Part shown: positions 39,494-49,395 of the stretch, in pieces
How positions within the stretch are numbered: the stretch's first letter is position 1
How the letters are laid out: each line of letters starts with the position of its first letter
NCBI GenBank assembly: GCA_963854835.1
Contig: OY978526.1
Location: 91,896,140 to 91,960,139, forward strand
DNA length: 64,000 nucleotides
Direction: 5' to 3'
Source: Megamerina dolium
Lineage: Eukaryota > Arthropoda > Insecta > Diptera > Megamerinidae
Position numbers and translations under genes: made by a program
The notes under the pieces: generated by a model
The model's database searches: none
Told to the model about the DNA's origin: nothing
What the model saw: the letters and a program-made list of their open reading frames with translations, nothing else

Positions 39494-41072
39494 TTATGAT
39501 TTGAAGTTCTTTATAGGATAATGATCTTTATATTCGGAAATATGCTTTTCCAACTCTTGCATTTGCTCCTTTAAATGTACAGGAACTTCAGCATAAACAC
39601 CTTCAAACATTTCACGCCAATTCGGTTTCAGTTTCTTCTCCGATACGGAAATTTGATGTAACACTTGTTTGCGTACATCTTTCACAAATTTATTTTCCTC
39701 CTCCTCATTAAACCATCCTTTCCGAAGCATATAGTTTTTCAATTTCGATATTGGATGTTCCACAGAATTCCAAATTTCAATATCCTTTGCCGGACGATAT
39801 GCTGTGCTGTCATCAGATGTAGAGTGATGACCAACACTATGAAGAACCATATTAATATTATTGCTGCAATAAGATATAGCTGAGCTCTTACCGATATGCC
39901 ATTGCTTCGAAGACAATTGGTTTGTTCTCGCGTAAAACGTAATCACGTGCTAATTTCATAGCATTATACACGGCAAATACATCTGTACCATCAACACGTA
40001 TGGTAGCAATACCATATGCGGGTCCACGTGCAGCTATACCATCTCCGGCATACTGTTCATGGGATGGTGTTGAGATGGCAAATCCATTATTTCGACTAAA
40101 GTATTTTGAGAAATTAAAAATACTTGTATTTAAATGTTGTTCGCATCAAATGTTTATCATACCAGAATAGTATAACAGGACAATGTAGTGTTGCTGCAAA
40201 ATTAAATGCCGCATGTGCATCGCCTTCTGATGCAGCACCCTCACCAAAGTAGCTTACCACACAGGCATTGTTATTTTGTTGACGCTTCATTGCGTAAGCG
40301 GCACCTACGGCCTGTGGAATCTGTGTAGCTGAGGAGATAATTAACCATCAAGAACTAAGGGATTACATATTAAACTTACACAATGGACTTGATATTGTGA
40401 CGAAATTTAATTCTCTTGAACCATAATGCACAGGCATTTGTTTGCCACGTCCGACATCATCACAATTACCAAAACATTGATCAATAAATTGTGCTATCGT
40501 AAAACCACGCCATACCAGTACACCAGCTTCGCGATATTGTCCATAGATTAAATCACGGTTTTCTAATGCTGCAGCGCTGCCAATATGTGAAGCTTCTTCG
40601 CCGAAATTGGTCATATAAAATGAAATGCGCCCTTGCCGTTGAGATTCATATAAGATTTTATCCATAGTGTTAAGTAGGACCATATCACGAAACATTTTTT
40701 CGACTATATCACGACTCAATTGAGGATCTTGCGTAGCGTCGATAAGACAACCATCACGATCCATTACACGATATATGGGTATGGGTGCATAATCACCGGA
40801 CAACGTAAGTTTACGTTGTGTCACAATAGGTGCTTTTGCACCAGGAAACATTGCAGGATGATCCGCTGATAGCTCCATGCTATATCGACGTGCGATAAGT
40901 GTAGGTAACTAAAGTAAAGTAATATATATTCATTAACTTTAATATGAATTTTTGATTGAATCTAATGTGATGTGAGGTGTTTAATTACCACTCTAGATAT
41001 ACTGCGCTGTTGTAGATGCAGCCTTGTTGCAATGGATTGCATTAAATTTAATGTTGGTCTCACGAATACCAT
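39494..41072 (-). CDS. BCKDHA: Branched-chain 2-oxoacid dehydrogenase E1 subunit alpha, mitochondrial
   Basis: Five minus-strand exons: 40989-41072, 40380-40908, 40163-40328, 39892-40095, 39494-39836. All are GT-AG, and 442 codons give 441 aa. E1-alpha with E1-beta decarboxylates ketoacids from Leu, Ile and Val using thiamine pyrophosphate. The first 40 residues ([20 protein letters not shown] and on, Arg-rich, no acids) look like a mitochondrial presequence. The thiamine-binding motif runs from [16 protein letters not shown] (about residue 233) to RNN (about 260). [20 protein letters not shown] follows. The phosphorylation loop [12 protein letters not shown] starts near residue 331; its first Ser corresponds to the regulatory kinase site of mammalian E1-alpha. 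The C-terminus HYPIKNFKS fits the family. Head to head with Trmt44. Confidence 0.96.
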
Positions 41073-41742
41073 TTTACTGGTTACTGTAATAATTTAATAA
41101 AAAAAGAAAAACACCGAAAAGTTTAACAAAATTGGAACAAATTCACACGCGACAAACCAAATACAAAGCACGTACGTAAATATAAAAAAAAAACAATATC
41201 AGCTGTTATTATATAACACTTTAGGTCTATGCTGCAATTAGTCAAACCGTGAAGTAGTAAACAGATTGACTGCGGCTGTAACAACTGTCAACCTTTATAT
41301 AACATGCCTTTCTTATGTAGATGCACGAATTGACTGCAACACGACGACAATTGGCACAGTAGTCCACTTCAAACTGATATATAAGCAATTGGCAACACTG
41401 AAATAATTATAATTTGTTTGTCTCGTTTCTTTTGTGCTCGAAGTACTAAAAATGAATTGATTTTTAAAACGTTTTATAAATTTTATTATTTTAATGTGTT
41501 TTAATGAGATTTAAATGTCACAGCGTTCAGTTCCTACCGATTGCAGATATCCTCAAAACTTTTGTTGCAGACACCATTTTGTGGTCGTGTTGCAATGTTC
41601 CAGCCGCAGTCAATCTGTTTACAACTTTATATATCCCTATCCTGAGCTGATTATGCGGTACAAACGAAATCAACAAATCAATTGATAAGACGGTAAACAT
41701 AACCTCGCCTACAACAAAACAACGCACTTTTTAGGATACGGA
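41073..41742. promoter_or_regulatory. Shared upstream region of BCKDHA and Trmt44
   Basis: 670 bp separate the two divergent start codons, so the promoters of both genes must lie here or very close. More than half of it is the MITE at 41257-41622. TATATAA-like strings occur at about 41295 and 41378, but I cannot tell promoter TATA from AT-rich repeat sequence. Confidence 0.5.
41257..41622. mobile_element. MITE with 22-bp perfect inverted ends in the BCKDHA-Trmt44 promoter interval
   Basis: GTAAACAGATTGACTGCGGC plus TG at 41257 is repeated perfectly in inverse at 41601-41622. The inner motif GAATTGACTGCAACACGACG at about 41328 echoes the end. Related sequence occurs at 46100-46390 beside RnpS1 (GTAAACAGATTGACTTCGGC). 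Confidence 0.75.
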
Positions 41743-43641
41743 ATGGCAATGATAAATAATGAACAATTTTGGAAATCCATATCAATATTGTTACGAAATT
41801 ATCATGCGGTGAATAAGAAAATATTCGCTTGCGTGTTTAGCGAGGCATATAAAGTGATAAAAGGCATTAACAGTAGCGTATTCAATGGCAATAATGCTGA
41901 TGGTGGATACTTAACCCCAGTGGAACTGTTCGAAGACGGAAAATTGTTATGCGAGAAATGTACAGATACAGAAACACAAAGCATCTTGCAGAGCACCAAT
42001 AGCACAACAAACAAATTGGAAGGACTTTTAATTTATTATAAATATTTGACTAAAAAATTGCCAACTAATATTGATGTATTGGTTATAATTAGTATGTATT
42101 GAATATAATTATTGATTTGAAGTTCTATTTATTATAAAAATATTCATTTCAGATTTCACAACAAATACATATACGTGCCGGTTTTCCAATTGTCACATTG
42201 ATGACTTCAGCATAGAATATAGAAATCATGACTTCACGACGATATATTTAACAAATCGCCTTGATGCAGAGAATAATGCTCGTTGGGCAGAATATGTATT
42301 GAGACCGAAATTATTAAAATGGTGCCAGAGCACCAGCTGCAAGTCCACAGCATCTGTAGAATCATTGCAGTTGATCAATATGGAACACTACAATAATCTC
42401 TATAAACATCTCAAAGAGAAATATGCTGCAAAGGCTATAAACGTAAGAAATCGCACGTAATATAATTGATGTTATAATTATATAGTGTTCCTTTTATTCC
42501 TCTCAAATTTAAGCTATTTCGTGATGCACGAGAGTCTACAGATCCATTGAAATTTGTTTATGAGGATCTGGCAATTGCCGCATATCTAATAACCTTATGG
42601 CAACATCCAACTTATAGTACCGGCAACAATGATTCACCCACCGTTTTTGCGGATTTGGGTTGTGGTAATGGTCTACTTGTGTATATACTCAATGAGGAAG
42701 GCTACAAAGGCTATGGTTATGATATACGCAGTCGCAAACTATGGTCACACTATCCACCAACCATACAACTGTATGAGCAAGTAATTGATCCAAATACATT
42801 TCGATTACCCGAAGACGTAAATTGGCTTATTGGAAATCATTCGGATGAACTATCACCATGGTTGCCCATTTTAGCGGCAGTATCAAGCTATCGTATGTGT
42901 TATTTTCTTTTACCTTGTTGTGCATTTGAGCTATCGGGTTATAAATTTCAACGTCGCAATTCAGGCGTAAGTGGCTATCAAGATTTCTACGAATATGCTT
43001 ATGATCTTTCTGTGAAATCTGGCTTCCGAACTCTGAAGGATCGTCTCAAAATACCGAGTACAAAACGATTAGCTCTAATTGGTATTGAACGACTATACGG
43101 GGCGAGTGATTTCGAAATAAAACGGCGAGAAATTCAAGAATACGTTATGCACGAGAGAAGCAAGCATTCACATAACATAGTTACGACGACAACGCCCGTA
43201 TCCATCGCTGATGTCAAATTCCGTGAAAAATATGAGAGTGTACGTAATTGTACACAAATCGACAAGAGCATTACTGAAAAGTTGGTCAAGCAGATATTTG
43301 AAATTCTTTTGGCAGCTATTAGCGAAGTGAAAACCGACGAGAAATCAATTTGGACCAAAGGTGGTGAAATATCAATACGTGATATTGCACAGCAATTGAG
43401 TCCGAACGACTTGAGACAAATCAAATCGGAATGTGGTGGTATTAAGACGTTGCTGCGCAACAAACATGAAATATTTGAATTTCGTGGTAATGATCGTATT
43501 GCCATACGGAAACCACGAATACAGCACACTTCGATAAAAACGAAACAGAACCAAGTGTTGAAGAAGCGACTATGTTTCTTTAAACAGCATCATCCGAATG
43601 GCTGTCCCTTGCGAGATGATGAATGTACATTTATACACTGA
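41743..43641 (+). CDS. Trmt44: tRNA (uracil-44 2'-O)-methyltransferase, TRMT44 family
   Basis: Three exons, 41743-42091, 42153-42442 and 42514-43641, joined by short GT-AG introns; 589 codons give 588 aa. The family methylates the 2'-OH of uridine 44 in tRNA-Ser using S-adenosylmethionine. The Rossmann methyltransferase motif is VFADLGCGNGLLVYILNEEG followed by YGYDIRSRKLW, from about residue 257. NWLIGNHSDELSPWLPILAA and SYRMCYFLLPCCAFEL are the conserved catalytic-domain blocks. The C-terminus carries a CCCH zinc finger (C-x9-C-x6-C-x3-H in the last 20 residues, ending CTFIH). The N-terminal 210 residues are less conserved. The first in-frame ATG at 41743 is followed closely by another at 41749. 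No disruption was seen. Confidence 0.92.
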
Positions 43642-43744
43642 AACGTGGTGATTTACTTTTCATATAACTATAAACTATAAGGTGTGATAAAAAGAAATAC
43701 ATTATTTTTGCATTGAAATTGAAATCTTAATTTAACATAGTTAG

Positions 43745-44240
43745 AATGGTCCATTTAGGTCAAATATACACCTTTTTGTCCGATAACTTGTAGCCATTTT
43801 CAAGGTAATTCCATAATGTCTTTCTCACAGAAGCCCTCGTCCCTATTGACGAAAAAACTAAGACAGGCGATTTTCATAAGCTTCCCTTCAAAACCAAGCT
43901 CTTGGAGCCTCTGCCACACAGATGTAGACGTTCAAATGGTTCTATTGTTGACAATAGAGCTCCGAATTAAGAGTTTGGCCATGGGGGAGCAGCTCATAAT
44001 AGATAATTTCCTGCCTGATCATAACTTCTGGCTGTCTTCTGACAACTGTTTTCGCTTGACGTTGCCGCAAGTGACCAGTCACCAGTCACCATCCGCTTCA
44101 GAAATGGGTCGACGAGGCTGTTATGCGTTAACTCGTGTGGATGCCATACATCGAGCTAATTTTTGTATCCAGCCTTATTCTAATGGTTTTTTATCGTATG
44201 TTTATCTCCTTGGCAATCGTAACAGTGCTTACATGACGAT
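43745..44240 (-). mobile_element. Degraded mariner fragment
   Basis: The minus strand gives KRMVTGDW (mariner first-Asp region, degraded), then PHGQTLNSELYCQQ, and near the 3' end VNRDEGFCEKDIMELP and KWLQVIGQKGVYLT, all in different frames. These are the order and motifs of a mariner transposase with the central QDNARPH and YSPDLAPSDY blocks deleted. It follows the end of Trmt44. Confidence 0.7.
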
Positions 44241-44649
44241 TTAGAGCGCAAGTGAAGAAGTTAGAGTGAATTGGAATAGGGTTGCAGGAGTCAATAATTA
44301 TGGCTGAATTCAAACACATTAAGCAGATATCGTATCAATATAATAGTATTACATATGTACATATATGATACCGAGTTGAATTGAATTGCTGCTTGCCATA
44401 AAGCATGTGTTGTACAAGTTTTAAATTAAAAATTTATCTTTATTTTATAAGCAAAACGCATTGATTAGACGAAAATTACATATGCTCCCAATTAATAGAG
44501 TACTCTAATTGAATTGGAATTTACAAGATATATATATTGTTTTAAATGCTATGTTACAGGTTGTTCAATATTCCTGTAATTCTTGTAATACAAAAATGTG
44601 AGCGATTAAACGTCAATGAAAGAATAATTTTCTCCTCATTAGCATTGGT
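44241..44649. other. 3' flank of RnpS1
   Basis: Short AT-rich interval, presumably RnpS1 3' UTR on the minus strand. Confidence 0.45.
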
Positions 44650-45964
44650 TTAGCGCGAACTATCTGAACTGTTGCTGCGCCTTCGTCGACGGATAGGCGA
44701 ACGCGACCGTCTACGTGGTGATCGCCTGCGTGGTGAACGGCGTCCACCACGATTGTTAAAACGATTAAAGGGTAGCGGAGAACGCCAACGACCTGCTGGT
44801 CGACGTTGCATTGGCGAAGGACGCCTAATCGGTGGACGCACTTTTTGTGCAAACACCGGTGACACTGTAATCTCCTGTCCATCGATTTGACCACCATCCA
44901 TTTGCTTCATTGCTGCCTCACACTCCTCTGAAGTTGAATATTCAACATAGGCGATGCCCCGTCCGAATGTTGGATGATAGCGGTCTGCTGGGAATTCGAC
45001 AGCCTTTACTTCACCAAAACAACTGAAAATCTCTACAACGTGTTCCTTGGTAACGTTGCGTGTCAGCCGGCCAATATGTATGCGCACTGGCTTGGGGGTC
45101 GGCGAACGTTCGCGTCGTTTAGCTGGCGGGCTACGATCGCCGGAGCTACGAGCTCGTCTGCGTGGTGAACGTGACATTGATCGTGAGCGGGTACGACGGT
45201 CACGTTCTTTGGAGCGCTCACGTTTTGTATTGTTTGTCTCAGCTGGTCCAACGGTAGCGACAGTACCGCCACCAACAGCAGTACGATCATTTGAAGTGCG
45301 TCGTGCACGGTCATGATCCTTTGAACGTGGCGATCGAGTACGTGAGCGACGTGCGCGATCACGATCGTTACGGTCACGGTCCCTATCACGGTCTTTCGGT
45401 GATGCATCCTTTCGTGATTTACTACCAGCACGTGGTGTTTTCGAGCGCCGTGGCGTACGTGATGTACTTTTCCGTGTTGAACCACTAACGCCACCACCAC
45501 GACGACGATTATTTCCACTACGATGTGAATCAGTAGAAGATGACGATGATGTGGATGACGATCCGGTGGAGCTTGATGAACTCGAACGTGAACCTGATCC
45601 CGAGCTGCTGCGTGATGAACTACTATCAGAAGAGCTAAATGTGGAAAGTGAATAAACAAAAATACAACATTCAATTATACATTGAAATTATAACACCAGT
45701 GCAACAATATCACACCTTCCACTACTGTCACTGCTTGAGGATGCAGAACCACGTCTCCTACGATCACGTTCTCTGCCACGATTTGAGTTTGATGCAGAGC
45801 TCGCTTTCAAATCCTTCAGTTCCTTTTTCACAAGCTCTTTGCTATCCTTGGTATCCTTTTCCTTGTCGGCATCGGCTGAAGGTGATCGATCACGCGCCCT
45901 GTGCGGGTAAACAAAAAATCAATAAAATCAAAGCACCATTAAGAATGTAGTCTCTAACTCACAT
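44650..45964 (-). CDS. RnpS1: RNPS1, RNA-binding protein of the ASAP/PSAP and exon-junction complexes
   Basis: Minus-strand exons 45963-45964 (AT of the start codon), 45716-45898 and 44650-45634; GT-AG junctions, 389 codons including stop. RNPS1 joins Acinus and SAP18 and marks spliced mRNA for splicing control and nonsense-mediated decay. The N-terminal 240 residues are a Ser/Arg-rich domain: MARDRSPSADADKEKD, a serine-rich block, then KDRDRDRDRNDRDRARRSRT. The single RRM spans about residues 245-320 (RIHIGRLTRNVTKEHVVEIF; RNP1-like GRGIAYVEYS; QMDGGQIDGQEITVSPVF). The C-terminus is RS repeats ending RRRRRSNSSDSSR. The start is inferred: the upstream exon ends AAT before GTGAGT, and the next exon begins GGCGCG, which creates ATGGCGCGT across the junction. 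Without that join, no in-frame ATG precedes the SR domain. Confidence 0.9.
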
Positions 45965-46099
45965 TATAATTTGCAGCAAGCGTGCTTTAATGATATAATA
46001 AAACTTTATTGAAAATTATTTTATTTAAAAATGGCTGCTAATCTAATATAATCGAATTTCTTGCAATTTTTATTTCAATTCGCTCTTATTTGACATTTA

Positions 46100-46390
46100 A
46101 CTCTGTAAGCAGATTAGATGCGGCTGCAACATTGGGTCAACTATCACCAATTACATATAATGGTTTCTTTGGTAAACGAACGGATTGACAGAAACAGTGC
46201 GACAAGGCAACATACCGGCAATATCCGTTGTCGTCGATTTCAGTCTATATTGGGATATCACATTATCAAAAGTCGTGTTTTATTTAGTAATCCTCAGTGG
46301 TAAACAGATTGACTTCGGCAGACGCTTGTGTAGACGAACTTATTGATTGGAACAATGTGACATTGTGATATGACGATATTTTGGTGCTGT
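46100..46390. repeat. Relatives of the GTAAACAGATTGAC MITE upstream of RnpS1
   Basis: GTAAGCAGATTAGATGCGGC (46106) and GTAAACAGATTGACTTCGGC (46301) resemble the termini of 41257-41622. Both are in the same orientation, so these look like partial or tandem copies. Confidence 0.5.
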
Positions 46391-46749
46391 CGTCGAATTC
46401 AATCTACATATATTTTTGCATGCAGTAAAATGAAAGTCCACACCACGAATTTTCGTGACGCCGCGTCCTACGCGTTTCATACCTTTTACGCATTCCACAC
46501 TTTTCTGTATTTCAAGTTACATGCGACGCTTTTTGCGCGGACTGTTTTTTGTTTTTTTCTTCGTTTAATAAATTTTTAAACACAAAACTAGAAGTAAAAT
46601 CTCTTATGAAACAGACGGATGTATCGATAGCATTGAAAATAAAATATAATTTAGCACACTTTACTATCAAAATCAACTGAACTCTTTGTACGCCTCGTAG
46701 GATGCTTACAAAAATAGATAGTAGACCTATTTTCGTCTTAGGCATCCTA
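46391..46749. other. Intergenic, no feature
   Basis: No similarity recognised. A short inverted pair (GCCTCGTAGGATGC at 46691 and GGCATCCTACGC at 46741) could be part of another small element. Confidence 0.4.
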
Positions 46750-46952
46750 CGCTTTACGCTGTTATAAATATTTTGAACATTTTATTTAAAAAATTTTATT
46801 CTGAATAATCAAAATTCTGCTTAATCGAATTTTAAAAATTTTTGAATATCCAAAATAGTAGTATTTCAATAGTATTTTATTTCAAATAAAGCCGACGCAA
46901 TTGCACTAATGTGGTCACGACGTACATGGGCAGGCTAATGTGGACGGGCACT
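46750..46952. mobile_element. Right-end fragment of the AGTGCCTGTT MITE family
   Basis: TTGAATAATCAAAAT-like sequence, ATTTTATTTCAAATAAAGCC, GACGCAATTGCACTAATGTG and the terminus ending GGACGGGCACT match 35850-36139. Confidence 0.7.
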
Positions 46953-46959
46953 AACATAT

Positions 46960-47380
46960 TGTAACGAGTATCGATAGTTGGTTACTCATCACTATTGTGA
47001 CTGACACTATTGGCAGCATCGAAACGAATGTCAACAAAAAGAAATAAGCAATAACCAGAACAAGCCAACGAGAAAGAAAGAGAAGAATCTCGATAAAGGA
47101 AGATTCTGGGGTGTTGCCAACAGAGTATAAATAGAGCCAGTGTTGAGAAGTGACAATTAATCGAATTCCGAACGTGACTGCGGCAAAAGTTGCTAGTACA
47201 ATAAAGTGTTATTGTAAATAGTTGATTATAAACAGAGTTGATTGTAAATAGAGTTTATTAAATAAATTGTTGCTGTATATAGTTGTATAGAATAAGTGTT
47301 GCAGTGATTATTAACAGAATCCAGTGATCGAACAAGGTAATTCAAATAGAATTAAACGCTCACAGAATAAAAACGTAACA
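46960..47380 (+). mobile_element. Solo LTR, gypsy-like
   Basis: 421 bp starting TGTAACGAGTATCGATAG and ending AAAAACGTAACA, with a 4-bp duplication ATAT on both sides (46956-46959 and 47381-47384). Internally there is a TATAAATAG box at about 47127 and several AATAAA-type signals (about 47200-47270). TG...CA ends, ATAT target duplication and promoter/polyadenylation content fit a Ty3/gypsy-type LTR. No internal retroelement genes remain, consistent with recombination between two LTRs. Confidence 0.75.
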
Positions 47381-47384
47381 ATAT

Positions 47385-48742
47385 TCAATGCCCCACGTAA
47401 TTGGAAATCTAGTAAAAGAAAACGCTGTAGAGAGAACAAATGATGTACTTTCTAAGTTAGAAGTTACTAGTTTCTGCTCGAAGATTTTTTGCTGGAAAAC
47501 GTGTCAATTTCATAGTTTCTTAAATTCAAATGCTTAGATGAATTCCATTAATGAAATGAAAATAATCATCAAATCTAATTTTGCAGTTGCCGCGTTTATT
47601 AAGTGCCAGTCGCATAGATCACAGTTGCCCCAATACAGCATTGTTGATTTTTTTTTAATTTATTAAACAGAACGGTCTAGTTATGTCGTAGTAAAAGTTA
47701 AAATCATCATAAACTTATTATCAACTTAATTGATATATTTCTCACGTAAAAATATGTCAAATTCAATATGAGTTTAATTTTAATTATTTATAATAACTTT
47801 TCATTAAAATAAATTCGATATTTTTCAAGAAACTTTGGTAACCCTGTTTCTAAGTGATGTATTCCCTTGAAATCTATATGAAATAGTACCACAATATTCA
47901 GATGTATTTGAGTGAGTTGCTTGACTTAGTGTATAAAAATGTTCTAAACGAAAAATTCTTAAAATTGATAAAAGTATTGCAAGAAGACAAATAAACTTCT
48001 GTGTAATAGAATAAATGTTGTGTAATCAAAAATTATTATCTGTGAACTCATAACAAACGTATACATAGAACTGTTTTTTTTTACGTTATACCTATGTAAG
48101 TGCTTAAAATACCAACGCATTAATTTGTGAAAGCAAAAAATTGTTAAGAAAAAAGTAAACAGAAACTGTGATTAAAGTATTTTCAGAAAGTGACTGCATG
48201 AAAATGCATACTTCATCCTCGAAAATAAAAAGTGAACGATAATGGTCGATAGATACACTTAAAGCTTAATATTTCATAAGGGTGTGCATTAAGGTGGAGT
48301 GGAAATTGTTTTTTTTTAACGGATTGGGGAAACGGATTTTACTAAATTAAAAATAATGCACCAAATGACTACTTTGTAAAATGATCAAAATATATATAAC
48401 AAATTCTATATTTTAGTTGATGTTGAAGGCGACATTTCTAATAGTCAGAACTAGAAATTTGCATAAAAACCAGAAAATTTAGAAAATCCCAATTTTTTAA
48501 AATGATATGTAAAGTCCCGTATGTTTATAAATTATACATTTCACTGTAGTACTACGTTAATAATTAAATTCTAAAGAAGAAGGATACTATTCCACAAATA
48601 TAGAATTTGTAGATGCATGAATAGTCTATCACAGTAGAAAGTTTAACAAATGTTTTGGCATGAGGCACCTCAAAACATCACAAGATCATATTTTGTAAGA
48701 TTTTTTTTAGTTCATATACTTTCCATTTCTACTCCATTAGAC
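47385..48742. other. Intergenic AT-rich DNA
   Basis: No gene found. A possible weak MITE lies at about 48292-48740: TTAAGGTGGAGTGGAAATTG at the left and an imperfect inverse, CCATTTCTACTCCATTA, at the right. Confidence 0.45.
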
Positions 48743-48875
48743 TAGGTTAGGTTGTTGTGGATGCCATCTCTCTGAGAGGACACACTTAGGCCAGAAAGGC
48801 CCATTGATATACCACAGAGCTTCTCTTCCAATGTTGTTTGGACAATATTAGAAAAGACCTACTTAAATTCATTAC
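48743..48875 (-). mobile_element. 3' tail of the tRNA-derived SINE (truncated copy)
   Basis: The plus strand reads AGGTTAGGTTGTTGTGGATG, CTCTGAGAGGACACACTTAG, GCCAGAAAGGCCC, CCACAGAGCTTCTCTTCCAA. This is the inverse of the last 120 bp of the SINE at 57097-57460, including the (AACCT)n tail. The tRNA-like head is missing, as expected for 5' truncation. Confidence 0.8.
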
Positions 48876-49237
48876 AAATATAAAATTAAGAAACCTCCAT
48901 AAAAATCAATCTACCTTAATGTACATATTGCTTCGATCCACAAAACAATACCCAACAAACCAAACATGCTTGTAAAAACGAAATGGTAGCTTACACACCC
49001 AAGTCAAAGTTTGGAAAATGCTTATATTTTGTAAAAAAAAAAAAAATTTATTTTGCTTCACTACTTTGAATTGACATTTTGTGTTAAGTCGTCATAAAGC
49101 ATTGTATAATTAACACATTAAAAAAAAAGAAGAAACATAAGCGGAAATTAGAAGAAATAGAAAAAAAAAACACACATGATTTCAACATTATTAGAACACG
49201 TTTTTGACATTATTCCACCTATCGCCAGAAGCGTTTC
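48876..49237. other. Intergenic AT-rich DNA
   Basis: No recognisable feature. Confidence 0.4.
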
Positions 49238-49395
49238 CTTTTCTCAATAAAATGTTACACTCTTATTACCCTTTACCAGGGCTATTAAAATTGCATGTGC
49301 TCTTATCAAGGGTAGGTAACCTTTTCATTGGGTGTTGTGTTCTTTTCTCAAAAATGTTACCCTCTTAACGGGGAAAAGGGTAACATTTTTACTGA
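49238..49395. repeat. Direct and inverted repeat block with a 14-bp perfect hairpin
   Basis: CTTTTCTCAATAAAATGTTA at 49238 is repeated as CTTTTCTCAAAAATGTTAC at 49343. AAAAATGTTACCCT (49350-49363) pairs perfectly with AGGGTAACATTTTT (49377-49390) across a 13-nt loop. Confidence 0.7.

Noticed and set aside
45063..45674. 203-codon His/Val-rich minus-strand frame
   Set aside because: It is an alternative frame of the RnpS1 SR-rich exon and continues through its splice acceptor.
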